This document shows positions 38,202 to 50,009 of a stretch of DNA of 64,000 nt, piece by piece. Made by a program: the position numbers and the translations under genes. The notes below the pieces were generated by a model, which saw only the letters and a list, made by a program, of their open reading frames with translations, did no database searches and was not told the DNA's origin. Where the stretch lies: positions 1 through 64,000 of the forward strand of contig VGCC01000010.1 in assembly GCA_016870195.1 (NCBI GenBank). The letters run 5' to 3'. Each line of letters starts with the position of its first letter. Positions within the stretch are counted from its first letter, which is position 1. This stretch comes from Actinomycetota bacterium (GTDB lineage: Bacteria > Actinomycetota > Actinomycetes > S36-B12).

Positions 38202-39149
38202 CTACTTCTTACGTCGCTTGCTGCGGGGCTGCCGCTTGGGCTGCATCCGCACCTGGTTTTCCGACGGAGTGTCGGGAAGTTCTTCGGGTATTTCACCTTT
38301 CCGCACGGCTTTCTTCTTCGCCTTCTCTGCCTTGCGCGCTTCGAACGCGTCGAAGGCGGGTGTGCCGGGCTGCGGGTTGTTGCGGATCACATAGAACTGC
38401 TGACCCATGGTCCAAATGTTCGTGGTGAACCAGTAGATGAGAACACCGATCGGGAAGTTGATGCCACCGACGGCGAAGACCACCGGGAAGATGTAGAGCA
38501 GGATCTTCTGCTGACGCACCATCGGGTTATCCGGTGCGGTGTTCTTCACGATCAACTGACGCTGGGTGATGAAGGTCGTCGCGGACATCGCGATGATCAA
38601 GAAGACAGCGAGGATGCGTGTGGCGATCGGATTCGGTGTTTCGTCTGCAAGCCACAACGTGCCGTACAACGGCACACCGAAGATCTGTGCGTCGTGCGCG
38701 AGTGGCAGAAGATCGGCGTAGTCGGCCCACGCGAAGACACCGGGCGCCACGTAGTCCTTGTTGTCCGGTGAGTACATCGCGACGCCCTGCAACACCGTGA
38801 ACAGGGCGAAAAAGATCGGTGCCTGCAAGAGAATCGGCAAACAGGATGCGAGCGGATTCGTGCCCGTCTCCTTGTAGAGCTTCATCATTTCCTGGCTCTG
38901 CCGCTCGCGATCACCCGCGTACTTCTTCTGGATCTCCTTCATCTTCGGCTGGATGATTTGGAGACCGCGCTGCGCCTTGATCTGCTTGACGAACAGCGGA
39001 ATCAGCAGGATGCGGATGACGACGACGAGGCCCATGATCGACAACGTCCACGACCATCCACTCGCCGGATCGATGACGATGCTGAAGAGCGAGTGGAACT
39101 GCACGAGAATCCAGCTGACGGCGATCTTCAGCCAGTCGAGGATGAACAT
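38202..39149 (-). CDS. yidC: membrane protein insertase YidC
   Basis: VVIRILLIPLFVKQIKAQRGLQIIQPKMKEIQKKY, NPLASCLPILLQAPIFFALF. Confidence 0.96.
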   Translation of the reverse strand: MFILDWLKIAVSWILVQFHSLFSIVIDPASGWSWTLSIMGLVVVIRILLIPLFVKQIKAQRGLQIIQPKMKEIQKKYAGDRERQSQEMMKLYKETGTNPLASCLPILLQAPIFFALFTVLQGVAMYSPDNKDYVAPGVFAWADYADLLPLAHDAQIFGVPLYGTLWLADETPNPIATRILAVFLIIAMSATTFITQRQLIVKNTAPDNPMVRQQKILLYIFPVVFAVGGINFPIGVLIYWFTTNIWTMGQQFYVIRNNPQPGTPAFDAFEARKAEKAKKKAVRKGEIPEELPDTPSENQVRMQPKRQPRSKRRKK

Positions 39150-39163
39150 GTGCTCCGTTCGAG

Positions 39164-39490
39164 TTAGCGGGGTCGTCCGTCGGGATAGACGTCAGGACGC
39201 CACGTGCCGGGTGACGGTACCGGGTCCACTCCCCCACCATTCCAGGGGTTGCACCGCAGTAGTCGCCAGACCGCCAAGGCTAGGCCCTTGGCCGACCCAT
39301 GCCGACGGATGGAGGTGAGGGCATACGCCGAGCAACTCGGGTGGAATCGACAGGTCGGAGGCAGCACGGGGGAGATGACCAGTTGATACGCCCGGATCGG
39401 GATGATCAGCACCCACATGAGCACCCAGCCGGTGCTGTGGTCCCACACCCACAGCGCGCCGCGGCCCAGCCGGGTGAGCTGATCGGTCAC
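39164..39490 (-). CDS. yidD: membrane protein insertion efficiency factor YidD
   Basis: LIIPIRAYQLVISPVLPPTCRFHPSCSAYALTSIRRHGSAKGLALAVWRLLRCNPWNGGGVDPVP. Confidence 0.96.
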   Translation of the reverse strand: MTDQLTRLGRGALWVWDHSTGWVLMWVLIIPIRAYQLVISPVLPPTCRFHPSCSAYALTSIRRHGSAKGLALAVWRLLRCNPWNGGGVDPVPSPGTWRPDVYPDGRPR

Positions 39491-39825
39491 AGGGCGCCCC
39501 GCACCGCAGCCACCGCGGACCGCAGATCCTCGGCGAGGGTCGCCGACTCCGCAGCCCCCGGTAGGCCGCGCACCACCCAGAGGGAGCCGTCGGGGAGATC
39601 GGTCACCAGGGATGCCATCACGCCCCGAATCCGCCGGGACACCGCGTGGCGCTTCACGGAATTCCCCACGGGCTTACCGATGGCCAGGCCCACCCGGGCC
39701 GGTCCCGTCGCCCCCGCGGGCAGATACCCGCTCACGACGACGCAGCCCCGGGATCGCCGGGCCCCGGCACGGGTGGTGGTGGTGAAGTCCTTCGCCGCCC
39801 TTAGGCGGTGGCGTGCCGGCAGCAT
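39487..39825 (-). CDS. rnpA: ribonuclease P protein component
   Basis: MLPARHRLRAAKDFTTTTRAGARRSRG, RVGLAIGKPVGNSVKRHAVSRRIRGV. Confidence 0.95.
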   Translation of the reverse strand: MLPARHRLRAAKDFTTTTRAGARRSRGCVVVSGYLPAGATGPARVGLAIGKPVGNSVKRHAVSRRIRGVMASLVTDLPDGSLWVVRGLPGAAESATLAEDLRSAVAAVRGAL

Positions 39826-39837
39826 GCCGGCGCCCTG

Positions 39838-39972
39838 TCAGGCCGACAGCCGAGCGCGGCCCTTGCTGCGGCGCGCAGCGAGAATGGCGCGTCCGGCCCG
39901 GGTCTGCATGCGCGCCCGGAAGCCGTGCGTCCTGGCACGACGACGGTTGTTCGGCTGGAACGTGCGCTTCAT
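39838..39972 (-). CDS. rpmH: 50S ribosomal protein L34
   Basis: [44 protein letters not shown]. Confidence 0.97.
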   Translation of the reverse strand: MKRTFQPNNRRRARTHGFRARMQTRAGRAILAARRSKGRARLSA

Positions 39973-40142
39973 AGCGGGACTCCTGAGCGTATGGGGAGAC
40001 AAGAAGCGTACGGGCAGCCGGGCGTGGGGGTCAAACGGGGGGCCGAGCGGGCGGCACGGGCAAGTCCGACCTTCCCGATAAATCGGACCTGGGCTTGTGT
40101 CCACAGGCGATCGGCCGATAGGTTTGCCCCATGCTCCACATC

Positions 40143-40163
40143 TGTGGATAACGATGTGGACAA
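40143..40163 (-). promoter_or_regulatory. two DnaA boxes (TGTGGATAA, TGTGGACAA; 12-bp phased) upstream of dnaA
   Basis: Exact reverse-complement matches to TTATCCACA and TTGTCCACA. Confidence 0.75.
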
Positions 40164-40193
40164 GTTCCGGACAACACGGGAGGCTGCCCTGCC

Positions 40194-41606
40194 ATGACCA
40201 CTGCGCCTGATTTCGCGGACGTCTGGACCCGAGCCATCTCGGACTTGTCGGAGACCTCGCTCACCGCGCAGCAACGCGCTTTCGTCACCCTCACCTCCCC
40301 GCTTGGCCTCGTGGGAGACACCGCGCTGGTGGCCGCACCCAATGAGTTCACCAAGGACGTTCTCGAGACGCGACTGCGTCCGCTTGTCGTCAATGCCATC
40401 TCCGAGTTACTCGGTCAACCGGTGCGCCTGGCAGTCACAGTCGACCCATCCCTGGCCAGCGCACTCGACGAGGTGACCGATGAGGTCGCCGATGCTACGT
40501 ACGCCGAAGACGCGGTGACCGATGAACCCGTGCGTCCTGGAACCGGTTCACCTAGCACACGTGATGTCGATGGTCGACTCAACGACAAGTACGTCTTCGA
40601 CACGTTTGTCATCGGGTCCTCGAACCGCTTCGCCCACGCGGCAGCAGTCGCCGTCGCCGAGCAACCTGCGCGTGCGTACAACCCGCTGTTCATCTACGGG
40701 GGGTCGGGTCTGGGTAAGACCCACCTCCTGCACGCCATCGGCCACTACACGCGCACCCTCTACAAGGGCACGCACGTTCGCTACATCAGCTCCGAGGAAT
40801 TCACCAATGAGTTCATCAACTCGATCCGCGACGACAAGGCCGCGAACTTCCAACGCCGTTATCGCGACATCGACGTCCTGCTCGTCGATGACATCCAGTT
40901 TCTGAGCGGAAAAGTCCAAACGCAGGAGGAGTTTTTCCACACGTTCAACACGCTGCACAACGCGAACAAGCAGATCGTGATCACCTCCGATCTCCCCCCG
41001 AAACAATTGCAGGATTTTGAAGATCGGATGCGTTCCCGCTTTGAGTGGGGACTGATCACCGACGTGCAGCCTCCCGACCTCGAGACCCGTATCGCGATCC
41101 TCCGCAAGAAGACCGTGCAGGAGCGTCTCGTCGCCCCGCCGGAGGTGCTGGAGTACATCGCGTCGAAGATCGCCACGAACATCCGTGAACTCGAGGGTGC
41201 CCTCATCCGGGTCACCGCGTTCGCGTCCCTCAACAGGCAACCGGTGGACCTCGCGATCACGGAGGCGGTGCTCAAGGACCTGCTTCCAAATGAGGCAGGG
41301 CCGGAGATCACCGCCGCCCAGATCATGGCCGCCACAGCCCAGTACTTCGGTGTCACCATCGATGATCTGTGCGGCTCGAGCCGTTCGCGGGTTCTGGTCA
41401 CCGCACGTCAGATCGCTATGTACCTGTGCCGCGAGCTCACCGACCTCTCACTGCCGAAGATCGGCCAAGCCTTCGGTGGTCGTGATCACACCACCGTGAT
41501 GCATGCTGATCGCAAGATTCGCCAGCTGATGGCCGAGCGCCGAAGTCTGTTCAATCAGGTCACCGACCTGACCAGCCGGATCAAGTCGCAGCCACGGCCG
41601 ATCTGA
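40194..41606 (+). CDS. dnaA: chromosomal replication initiator protein DnaA
   Basis: [39 protein letters not shown]. Confidence 0.98.
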   Translation: MTTAPDFADVWTRAISDLSETSLTAQQRAFVTLTSPLGLVGDTALVAAPNEFTKDVLETRLRPLVVNAISELLGQPVRLAVTVDPSLASALDEVTDEVADATYAEDAVTDEPVRPGTGSPSTRDVDGRLNDKYVFDTFVIGSSNRFAHAAAVAVAEQPARAYNPLFIYGGSGLGKTHLLHAIGHYTRTLYKGTHVRYISSEEFTNEFINSIRDDKAANFQRRYRDIDVLLVDDIQFLSGKVQTQEEFFHTFNTLHNANKQIVITSDLPPKQLQDFEDRMRSRFEWGLITDVQPPDLETRIAILRKKTVQERLVAPPEVLEYIASKIATNIRELEGALIRVTAFASLNRQPVDLAITEAVLKDLLPNEAGPEITAAQIMAATAQYFGVTIDDLCGSSRSRVLVTARQIAMYLCRELTDLSLPKIGQAFGGRDHTTVMHADRKIRQLMAERRSLFNQVTDLTSRIKSQPRPI

Positions 41607-42084
41607 CCACAGTCGCAACACCAGATCACACCGTTCCCACCTTATCCACAGTTGTGCATAGAATTTGGGGATAATATTGGGGATAAGTGAGTGTCTTCTG
41701 CCTTTATCCGGGTGTTTCGTCCCATTTTCACCCGCAGTTTCCACGGTTGGGGACACTCTGTGGACAAGATCGTTGCTGATCCGTCATCAAGGTCCTTGTC
41801 TGGGGATCACCGGGTGCCGAGTGGTGGACCGGTTCGATGCCTCCCGACCCACTGTGGAGAAGGCCGGTCCACGCCCACATCCACTCCACAGCGCGTCCCC
41901 AGCCCTCATCCGCACATGTGCCCGTACCTGCCGCGTTTTCCCCAGAACCCACAGCACCTATGACGACGATGAAAGAGATAGAGCGAGGACGAAATTACAA
42001 CAACCAGTGCGAAGAGTGTGGATCGAGGACTGCCCAGAGTCACAGATCCCTTGTAATGTCTGACCTCTGTTGCGAGGAGGGCCT
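41607..42084. other. probable oriC (dnaA-dnaN intergenic region)
   Basis: 478-bp non-coding gap; DnaA boxes TTATCCACA 41642-41650, TGTGGACAA 41759-41767, TGTGGAGAA 41853-41861; local AT-rich stretch GAATTTGGGGATAATATTGGGGATAA. Confidence 0.9.
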
Positions 42085-43200
42085 GTGAAGATCCGCATCG
42101 AGCGCGATGTGCTTGCCGGTGCCGTGTCCTGGGCCGCCCGCACCCTGCCTTCGCGTCCCTCCCTCCCGGTCCTCGCGGGTGTCGTCCTCACTGCGGAGGG
42201 ATCCACGGTCACTCTCAGCAGTTTCGACTACGAGGTATCTGCGCGTGTCGAAGCCGAGGCCGTGGTCGACGAGCCGGGCACTGCGCTCGTGTCCGGTCGG
42301 TTGCTCTCCGAGATCGCGAAGGCACTACCGGCGAAGCCCGTAGTGATCGCATCTGAAGGATCGCGGGTGTCCATCACATGTGACCGTTCCTCATTCACCC
42401 TGCCCACACTCCCGATTGAGGACTACCCCCAACTCCCGGCGATGCCCGAGGCGAGTGGTTCCGTGGATGCGGATCTGTTCGCCATGGCCGTTGCGCAGGT
42501 GGCAATCGCTGCTGGACGCGATGACACACTTCCCACACTGACCGGCATCCGCATGGAATTCGACGGTGCGACGATCACGCTCGCTGCCACGGATCGTTAC
42601 CGCTTGGCGGTGCGCGAGTTCACGTGGAAGCCGAATTCGTCCTCCCTCGACGTCGCGGCACTTGTTCCCGCACGCAATCTCTCCGATACGGCGAAGTCGT
42701 TGGCCGCGGGCGAGAACGTGATCATCGCTCTGGGTCCTACTGGTGAGCGTTTGATCGGGTTCGAAGGCAATTCCCGACGCACCACCTCACGCCTTCTCGA
42801 TGGCGAATTCCCGAAGTATCGGTCGCTGTTGCCGAGTGAGTCATCGAGCATCGCGGAGGTGGATACGGCCACGCTCATCGAGGCAGTCAAGCGCGTCGCG
42901 CTCGTCGCCGAGCGCAACACACCCGTGCGCTTGGCGTTCGGCAACGGCGAAGTATCCCTGCGGGCCGGCGCTGGCGATGATGCGCAAGCCACGGAAGCCC
43001 TCGAGTGCTCCATCCAGGGTGACGACCTCGAGATCGCTTTCAACCCCGGGTACCTCCTCGACGGCCTCAACGCCTGCGGTGCGGCCAGCGCACGCTTCTC
43101 CTTCACCCAGGCCACCCGGCCCGCCGTCCTCACCGGACACGGCGAGGGTGCCGTCGATGACTACCGCTATCTGCTGATGCCGGTACGTCTCACCGGCTGA
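42085..43200 (+). CDS. dnaN: DNA polymerase III subunit beta
   Basis: GTG start after GAGGAGG RBS; VKIRIERDVLAGAVSWAARTLPSRPSLPVLAGV. Confidence 0.97.
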   Translation: MKIRIERDVLAGAVSWAARTLPSRPSLPVLAGVVLTAEGSTVTLSSFDYEVSARVEAEAVVDEPGTALVSGRLLSEIAKALPAKPVVIASEGSRVSITCDRSSFTLPTLPIEDYPQLPAMPEASGSVDADLFAMAVAQVAIAAGRDDTLPTLTGIRMEFDGATITLAATDRYRLAVREFTWKPNSSSLDVAALVPARNLSDTAKSLAAGENVIIALGPTGERLIGFEGNSRRTTSRLLDGEFPKYRSLLPSESSSIAEVDTATLIEAVKRVALVAERNTPVRLAFGNGEVSLRAGAGDDAQATEALECSIQGDDLEIAFNPGYLLDGLNACGAASARFSFTQATRPAVLTGHGEGAVDDYRYLLMPVRLTG

Positions 43201-43206
43201 CCACCT

Positions 43207-44319
43207 ATGTGGCTGCAGCAGCTCAGCCTGACCGACATCCGCTCCTACGCACAGGCGGATATCCAGCTCTTCCCAGGCGTCACGTGTTTCATCGGTTCGA
43301 ATGGCCAGGGGAAGACCAACATCGTCGAGACGATCGGGTATCTCGCCACCCTGCGTAGCCATCGCGTCGCGTCGGACACTCCATTGGTGCGAGAGGGGTG
43401 TGACTTCGGCATCGTGCGTGCCCACGTCATCGAAGGCGATCGCCACGTGACAATCGACCTCCAGATCACTTCAGGTCAGGCGAACAAGGCCAGGATCAAT
43501 CGTGCTGCGGCTGGGCGTGCACGCGACATCCTCGGCATCGTGCGAGTGGTGATGTTCGCACCGGAAGACGTAAGCCTGGTCAAAGGCGATCCGTCCGAGC
43601 GACGCGCCTTCCTCGACGACGTCATCATCCAACGTTCGCCGCGCATGGCCGGAGTGCGCGCGGATTACGACCGTGTGGTCAAGCAACGATCCGCGCTGCT
43701 CAAGTCGGGTGGGCGCGACCCATACCTGGACAGCACACTCGATATCTGGGATGAGCAGTTGGCGACACTGGGTGCGGAGATCACGGATGCCCGGGTGCGC
43801 CTCGTCGCGGAGTTGGAGCCCTTCGTCCGCGAGCGCTACGCATCGGTGGCGGGTGAACACTCCGATACCCACATCACCTACCAACCGAAGTGCGCGGTCA
43901 CGATGGTGGACTCTGTGGACGCGTGGAGAGAACTCCTACTCACCGCCGCGGGTGATCGACGTCACGAGGAGATCCAACGCGGGGTGACCCTCGTCGGCCC
44001 CCATCGCGATGACCTCGAGCTGAGCCTCGACGGACACCCGGTGAAGGGATACGCATCCCACGGGGAGAGTTGGTCGTTCGCTCTGGCCCTGCGACTGGCC
44101 TCGGCGGATGTCCTGCGTTCGGACGGGGTCGATCCGATCGTGATCCTCGATGATGTCTTCGCCGAACTGGATGTCGGCAGACGCGAGAGACTTGCCGCTA
44201 TGGCGATCGAGGGAACGCAGACGCTGATCACCGCGGCGGTCGCCGAGGACATCCCTGCATCCCTCACCGGGATCCGCTACGAAGTCCGCAAGGGATCGGT
44301 CACGGCGCAGGCGGCATGA
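43207..44319 (+). CDS. recF: DNA replication/repair protein RecF
   Basis: MWLQQLSLTDIRSYAQADIQLFPGVTCFIGSNGQGKTNIVETIGYLATLRSHR. Confidence 0.97.
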   Translation: MWLQQLSLTDIRSYAQADIQLFPGVTCFIGSNGQGKTNIVETIGYLATLRSHRVASDTPLVREGCDFGIVRAHVIEGDRHVTIDLQITSGQANKARINRAAAGRARDILGIVRVVMFAPEDVSLVKGDPSERRAFLDDVIIQRSPRMAGVRADYDRVVKQRSALLKSGGRDPYLDSTLDIWDEQLATLGAEITDARVRLVAELEPFVRERYASVAGEHSDTHITYQPKCAVTMVDSVDAWRELLLTAAGDRRHEEIQRGVTLVGPHRDDLELSLDGHPVKGYASHGESWSFALALRLASADVLRSDGVDPIVILDDVFAELDVGRRERLAAMAIEGTQTLITAAVAEDIPASLTGIRYEVRKGSVTAQAA

Positions 44320-44762
44320 GCGACGACATCGACGCGGCGGCATCGGCGGCCCTGAGACGCGCGGTGCGTGGGAAGCCGGGAACCCGCCGACGTAGATCCG
44401 GTACCTCGCAGGGCCCACAGCTTGTGGGCCACGCACTCGATGAATTCGTCGCCGCGTCCGGGTGGAGCACCCAGGCAGCTGTGGCTCGCCTCGCCCAGGA
44501 GTGGCCGACGGTCGTGGGCCCCGAGCTCGCGGACCATGTTTCTCCAGGGGAGTTCGACGACGGCCGACTCGTCCTCCAGGCGGACTCCACCGCCTGGGCC
44601 ACCCAGGTGAAACTGCTCCTGCCGGGTATCCAGCAGGCCCTCGATCGGGCCCTGGGTCCCGGGGTGGTGACCCGGCTGGAGATCCGGGGCCCGCAGGCCC
44701 CGTCGTGGGTGAAGGGCCCTAGGCGCGTCAAGGGTCGGGGGCCGCGCGACACATACGGCTGA
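44316..44762 (+). CDS. DUF721 (DciA-like) protein
   Basis: WPTVVGPELADHVSPGEFDDGRLVLQADSTAWATQVKLLLPGIQQAL. Confidence 0.9.
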   Translation: MSDDIDAAASAALRRAVRGKPGTRRRRSGTSQGPQLVGHALDEFVAASGWSTQAAVARLAQEWPTVVGPELADHVSPGEFDDGRLVLQADSTAWATQVKLLLPGIQQALDRALGPGVVTRLEIRGPQAPSWVKGPRRVKGRGPRDTYG

Positions 44763-44905
44763 TTCCCCATTCCAGGCCATGTCTGTGGCGAGTTGGGTCT
44801 ACCGCGTAGGGGGGGTTACCCACGGGGGTCCATAGCGCCAAAAGACGGTCCAAGGGCCGGGATGCGCAGATCCATGTCGGCTGAAACCACTAGACTGCGG
44901 TTCAG

Positions 44906-44964
44906 GAGTGGGTGCATCCGGTACCCGCTCATCTGTGACAAATCGGGCAGATTCCTCGCCCGAT
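44906..44964 (+). promoter_or_regulatory. gyrB leader with two consecutive short hairpins, the second abutting the RBS
   Basis: GAGTGGGT/ACCCGCTC (44906-44913/44923-44930) and ATCGGGC/GCCCGAT (44942-44948/44958-44964). Confidence 0.45.
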
Positions 44965-44980
44965 GAGGAGGCCCGTCGCT

Positions 44981-46945
44981 GTGTCCTACGACGCCAGTGC
45001 GATCACCGTTCTCGAAGGCCTCGACGCCGTCCGCAAGCGCCCCGGCATGTACATCGGCTCCACGGGCGAGCGCGGTCTGCACCACCTGGTCTACGAGGTC
45101 GTCGACAACTCCGTCGACGAGGCGATGGCCGGCTACGCCACCACCATCACGGTGACATTGCTCGCCGACGGCGGAGTGCGCGTCACCGATGACGGGCGCG
45201 GCATTCCGGTCGATGAGCACCCGGTGGAGAAGCGTCCCGCGGTGGAAGTCGTACTCACCGTGCTGCACTCCGGCGGGAAGTTCGGTGGCGGTGGGTACTC
45301 CGTCTCCGGTGGTCTGCACGGTGTCGGTGTGTCGGTCGTCAACGCACTGTCCAGTCACCTCGAGGTGGAAGTGCATCGCGATGGTTTCGTCTGGCGTCAG
45401 TCCTACGACGACGGCGTTCCGGTTGCACCCTTGGCCAAAGGCGAGAAGACCACGCGCACCGGCACCACGGTGACCTTCTGGGCCAACGGCGGCATCTTCG
45501 AGACCACCCACTACGACTTCACCACCCTGGCCCGCAGATTTCAGGAGATGGCGTTCCTCAACAAGGGGATGACAATCGAGTTGATCGACGAGCGCACCAC
45601 GGCCATCCGCGACGCGGACAGCGTCGAGGAGATCGTCGACGATGTTCGTGCTGTTCGCTATCACTACGACGGCGGCATCGCGGATTTCGTCCGGCACATC
45701 AATGCCGCGAAGGGTGCGGCGAACCCGAGTGTGATCAGCCTTGAAGCGGAGTCCCGCGATCAACGGATGGGCTGCGAGGTCGCGATGCAGTGGAACACCA
45801 CGTATGCGGAGAGCGTGTACACCTTCGCGAACACGATCAACACCACGGAGGGTGGCACGCACGAGGAAGGTTTCCGTGCCGCGTTGACGTCCATGATCAA
45901 CAAGTTCGCCCGGGAGTGGGGGATCTTGAAGGAGAAGGACACCAACCTCACCGGTGAGGACATCCGCGAGGGACTCACCGCGATCCTGAGCGTGAAGCTC
46001 ACCGAGCCGCAGTTCGAGGGTCAGACCAAGACCAAGCTCGGCAACACCGAGATGAAGCCATTCGTGCAGAAGATCGTCAACGAGCAACTCGGCGGATGGT
46101 TTGAGAAGAACCCCGGCGAAGGCAAGGAGATCGCCCGCAAGGCGGTCAACGCCGCCACCGCGCGTATCGCCGCCCGCAAGGCCCGCGATCTCGCCCGCAA
46201 CCGCAAGGGGCTCCTCGGCGGGGCCGGGATGCCCGGCAAGCTCATCGACTGCTCGAGCAGGGAGCCCGAGGAGTGCGAGATCTTCATCGTCGAGGGCGAC
46301 AGCGCCGGGGGCTCCGCACGTCAGGGCCGTGACCCTCGGATCCAGGCGATCCTGCCGATCCGAGGCAAGATCCTCAACGTCGAGAAGGCGCGCATCGACA
46401 AGGTGCTGCAGAACAACGAGGTGCAGGCCCTCGTCTCCGCGTTCGGTACCGGTGTGCAGGACGAGTTCGACATCAACCGCCTGCGGTACAACAAGGTCGT
46501 CTTGATGGCCGACGCCGACGTCGACGGCCAACACATCCGCACCCTGCTGCTCACCCTGCTGTTCCGGTTCATGCGCCCTCTCGTCGAACTAGGTCACGTC
46601 TTCCTCGCGCAGCCCCCGCTGTACAAAATCAAGTGGATGCGCGAGACACCCGACTTCGCCTACTCCGATCGCGAGCGCGATGCGCTGATCGAGGCCGGGA
46701 CCGCCGCGGGCAAACGCCTGCCCAAGGAAGAGGCCGTCCAGCGGTACAAGGGTCTCGGCGAGATGAATGCGGACGAGTTGTGGGAGACCACGATGGATCC
46801 CGCGCGTCGAGTGCTCCTCCAAGTCACCCTCGACGACGCAGCCCAGGCCGATGAGATGTTCAGTGTCCTGATGGGCGAGGACGTCGAGTCCCGCCGCAAC
46901 TTCATCCAACAGAACGCAAAAGACGTCCGATTCCTCGACATCTAG
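44981..46945 (+). CDS. gyrB: DNA gyrase subunit B
   Basis: [42 protein letters not shown] start with GAGGAGG RBS. Confidence 0.98.
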   Translation: MSYDASAITVLEGLDAVRKRPGMYIGSTGERGLHHLVYEVVDNSVDEAMAGYATTITVTLLADGGVRVTDDGRGIPVDEHPVEKRPAVEVVLTVLHSGGKFGGGGYSVSGGLHGVGVSVVNALSSHLEVEVHRDGFVWRQSYDDGVPVAPLAKGEKTTRTGTTVTFWANGGIFETTHYDFTTLARRFQEMAFLNKGMTIELIDERTTAIRDADSVEEIVDDVRAVRYHYDGGIADFVRHINAAKGAANPSVISLEAESRDQRMGCEVAMQWNTTYAESVYTFANTINTTEGGTHEEGFRAALTSMINKFAREWGILKEKDTNLTGEDIREGLTAILSVKLTEPQFEGQTKTKLGNTEMKPFVQKIVNEQLGGWFEKNPGEGKEIARKAVNAATARIAARKARDLARNRKGLLGGAGMPGKLIDCSSREPEECEIFIVEGDSAGGSARQGRDPRIQAILPIRGKILNVEKARIDKVLQNNEVQALVSAFGTGVQDEFDINRLRYNKVVLMADADVDGQHIRTLLLTLLFRFMRPLVELGHVFLAQPPLYKIKWMRETPDFAYSDRERDALIEAGTAAGKRLPKEEAVQRYKGLGEMNADELWETTMDPARRVLLQVTLDDAAQADEMFSVLMGEDVESRRNFIQQNAKDVRFLDI

Positions 46946-46957
46946 AAAGAGACAACC

Positions 46958-49507
46958 GTGGCTGACGAGATCGACATCCTCGAACCGACCGGTGGCCGGA
47001 TCGAACCAGTCGACCTGCAAACCGAGATGCAGCGGTCCTACCTGGACTACTCCATGTCGGTCATCGTGTCCCGCGCGCTTCCCGATGTACGCGACGGTTT
47101 GAAGCCGGTGCACCGTCGTGTGCTGTACGCGATGTACGACGGCGGCTACCGGCCGGACCGCAACTTCTCGAAGAGCGCGCGCGTGGTCGGCGATGTCATG
47201 GGCAACTACCACCCGCACGGCGACAGTGCCATCTACGACGCCCTCGTCCGCCTCGCGCAACCCTGGAGCCTGCGCTACCCACTGGTGCAGGGGCAAGGCA
47301 ACTTCGGGTCGCCGGGCAACGACCCGCCCGCCGCGCAGCGCTACACCGAATGCCGGATGGCGCCGCTCGCGATGGAGATGGTGCGCGACATCGACGAGGA
47401 GACCGTCGACTTCGGCCCCAACTACGACGGGCGCACCATGGAGCCGACGGTGCTGCCCAGTCGGTTCCCGAACCTGCTGGTCAACGGATCCGCCGGCATC
47501 GCGGTGGGCATGGCCACCAACATCTCCCCGCATAACCTGCGCGAGGTTGCGGAAGCCGCGCGGTGGCTGCTCGAGCACCCCGATGCCGAGCGTGAGGAGC
47601 GGATGGAGGCGCTGCTGCAGATCGTGCAGGGCCCAGACTTCCCCACCGGCGCGCTCATCGTCGGCCGGAAGGGCATCGACGACGCGTATCGCACCGGTCG
47701 CGGCTCGATCACCATGCGGGCGGTCGTCACCGTGGATGAGGATGCGCGCGGTCGCCAACTCCTCATCGTCACCGAGCTGCCGTATCAGGTGAACCCGGAC
47801 AACCTGCTTCTCCGCATCGCCGAACTGGTCGGCGAGGGAAAGCTCACCGGGATCGCGGACGTGCGCGACGACTCCTCAAGCCGCACCGGCATGCGCCTCA
47901 TCATCGAACTCAAGCGCGACGCCGTGGCGCAGGTTGTGCTCAACCAGCTCTACAAGCATACCCAATTGCAAGACAACTTCGGGGCGAACATGCTCGCCCT
48001 CGTCGATGGTGTGCCGCGCACGCTCACCCTGGAGCAGTTCCTCCGGCACTGGATCGCGCACCAGATCGAGGTGATTCAGCGTCGCACCCGGTACCGGTTG
48101 CGCAAAGCCGAGGAGCGCGCCCACATCCTGCGCGGCTGCCTCAAGGCCCTCGATGCCCTTGACGAGGTCATCGCCCTCATTCGGGCCAGCGCCACGGTCG
48201 AGGACGCTCGGACGGGACTCATGGCCCTCCTGGAGATCGACGAGGTCCAAGCCACCGCGATCCTCGACATGCAGCTTCGGCGTCTGGCGGCGCTTGAGCG
48301 GCAGAAGATCATCGACGAGTACGACGATTTGACCGCGAAGATCGCCGACTACAACGACATCCTGACCAACGAGCCACGTCAGCGCTCGATCGTGTCGGAG
48401 GAATTGGCCGAGATCGTCGACAAGTTCGGGGATGAGCGGCGCTCGCAATTCATCCCGTGGGATGGCGAGGTCACGGACGATGACTTGATCGCCGAAGAGG
48501 ACATGGTGATCACGATCACCGCGGGTGGCTACGCCAAGCGCACCAAGGCCGATCTCTACCGGTCACAACGTCGCGGCGGCAAGGGCATCAAGGGTGCAGC
48601 CCTCCGTCAGGACGACGTCGTCGAATACATGTTGGTGACCACCACGCACCAGTGGATCCTGTTCTTCACGAACAAGGGACGTATCTACCGGGCGAAGGCG
48701 TACCAGCTTCCCGAGGCCGGGCGTGATGCGCGCGGGCAGCACGTGGCCAATCTCCTGGCATTCCAGCCGGACGAGACGATCGCACAGGTCCTTCCGATCA
48801 CCGGCTACGACGCGGGGGACTACCTCGTGCTCGCCACGAAATCCGGCCTGGTCAAGAAGACGGCGCTGAGCGAGTACGACACAAACCGGCAGGGCGGGAT
48901 CATCGCGATCAACCTCCGCGACGGCGACGAGGTGATCGGTGCACGCCTGGTCTCACCCGAGGACCACCTGCTCCTGGTGTCCACCAAGGGGCTCAGCGCA
49001 CGCTTCCCCGCCGACGACACCACACTGCGTCCGATGGGACGCGCGACCGGTGGCGTCATCGGTATGCGATTCAAGGCCGACGACAGCTTGCTTGCGATGG
49101 ATGTCGTGCGCCCAAACACCTACGTCGTCACCATCACCAACGGGGGCTTCGCGAAGCGCACCGCGATCGAGGAGTGGGCACCCAAGGGCCGCGGCATCCT
49201 CGGTGTGCGCGCAATGAAATTGGTGGAGAAGCGCGGCGCGCTCGTGGGCGCCATGGTGTGCGAACCCGATGACCAGATCTTCGCGATCGCCTCCAACGGT
49301 GTCGTCATCCGCACCCGCGCCGAGGAGATCCGTCCGTCGGGCCGCGACACCATGGGCGTGACGATGATGAAGCTCGCCGAAGGAGACTCTGTCGTCGCGG
49401 TCGCGCGCAGCGCCGAGTCCGACGACGAGGAAGACACGGAGCTCGTGGGCGATGTGGCCGTCGATGTCGTCGAAACCGTGGTGGATGAAGGTGTGAACAC
49501 CGAGTGA
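46958..49507 (+). CDS. gyrA: DNA gyrase subunit A
   Basis: [50 protein letters not shown]. Confidence 0.98.
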   Translation: MADEIDILEPTGGRIEPVDLQTEMQRSYLDYSMSVIVSRALPDVRDGLKPVHRRVLYAMYDGGYRPDRNFSKSARVVGDVMGNYHPHGDSAIYDALVRLAQPWSLRYPLVQGQGNFGSPGNDPPAAQRYTECRMAPLAMEMVRDIDEETVDFGPNYDGRTMEPTVLPSRFPNLLVNGSAGIAVGMATNISPHNLREVAEAARWLLEHPDAEREERMEALLQIVQGPDFPTGALIVGRKGIDDAYRTGRGSITMRAVVTVDEDARGRQLLIVTELPYQVNPDNLLLRIAELVGEGKLTGIADVRDDSSSRTGMRLIIELKRDAVAQVVLNQLYKHTQLQDNFGANMLALVDGVPRTLTLEQFLRHWIAHQIEVIQRRTRYRLRKAEERAHILRGCLKALDALDEVIALIRASATVEDARTGLMALLEIDEVQATAILDMQLRRLAALERQKIIDEYDDLTAKIADYNDILTNEPRQRSIVSEELAEIVDKFGDERRSQFIPWDGEVTDDDLIAEEDMVITITAGGYAKRTKADLYRSQRRGGKGIKGAALRQDDVVEYMLVTTTHQWILFFTNKGRIYRAKAYQLPEAGRDARGQHVANLLAFQPDETIAQVLPITGYDAGDYLVLATKSGLVKKTALSEYDTNRQGGIIAINLRDGDEVIGARLVSPEDHLLLVSTKGLSARFPADDTTLRPMGRATGGVIGMRFKADDSLLAMDVVRPNTYVVTITNGGFAKRTAIEEWAPKGRGILGVRAMKLVEKRGALVGAMVCEPDDQIFAIASNGVVIRTRAEEIRPSGRDTMGVTMMKLAEGDSVVAVARSAESDDEEDTELVGDVAVDVVETVVDEGVNTE

Positions 49508-49884
49508 GTGAGGTCACCGGCACACGGCGTGCGCGTCTCTATGTGACGCGTATTGATCCATGGTCGGTGACAAAAGCGGCGTTCATGCTCGCCCTGTCAC
49601 TGTCGATCGTGTTGATCGTGGCGGTGACGGTCGTCTGGATGACCTTGAACGCGATCGGTGTGCTCAACACCCTGACCACGAGCGTCGATGACGTCATCGG
49701 ATCATCGGTGGGTGGATTCTCGCTCGTGAGTGCCTTGGACTTCGGCCGAGTGTTGGGGGCCACGATGGTGCTCTCGTCCGTGCAGATCGTCCTGATCAGC
49801 GCACTCGCAGCCGTCTTCGCCTTCCTCTACAACCTCAGTGTTGGGATCACCGGCGGTATCGAGGTAGTGCTCTCCGACGAATAG
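49504..49884 (+). CDS. DUF3566 transmembrane protein
   Basis: [33 protein letters not shown]...; directly downstream of gyrA. Confidence 0.92.
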   Translation: MSEVTGTRRARLYVTRIDPWSVTKAAFMLALSLSIVLIVAVTVVWMTLNAIGVLNTLTTSVDDVIGSSVGGFSLVSALDFGRVLGATMVLSSVQIVLISALAAVFAFLYNLSVGITGGIEVVLSDE

Positions 49885-49914
49885 TGAGCGTCGGGTAGTC
49901 TCACCCCTCGCATC

Positions 49915-49989
49915 GGGCCTATAGCTCAGCTTGGTTAGAGCGCTTCCCTGATAAGGAAGAGGTCGGTGGTTCAAGTCCACCTAGGCCCA
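49915..49989 (+). tRNA. tRNA-Ile (GAT)
   Basis: Full cloverleaf GGGCCTA-...-CTGATAA-...-TTCAAGT-...-TAGGCCC-A. Confidence 0.97.
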
Positions 49990-50009
49990 CCCGTCAGTAG
50001 CCTGTCACC

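Noticed and set aside
44816-46534. 572-aa minus-strand ORF opposite gyrB
   Set aside because: Shadow ORF of a high-GC codon-biased gene; gyrB on the plus strand is unambiguous and the antisense translation has no recognisable fold
46589-47758. 389-aa minus-strand ORF opposite gyrA/gyrB
   Set aside because: Same explanation: antisense frame mirroring gyrase coding sequence
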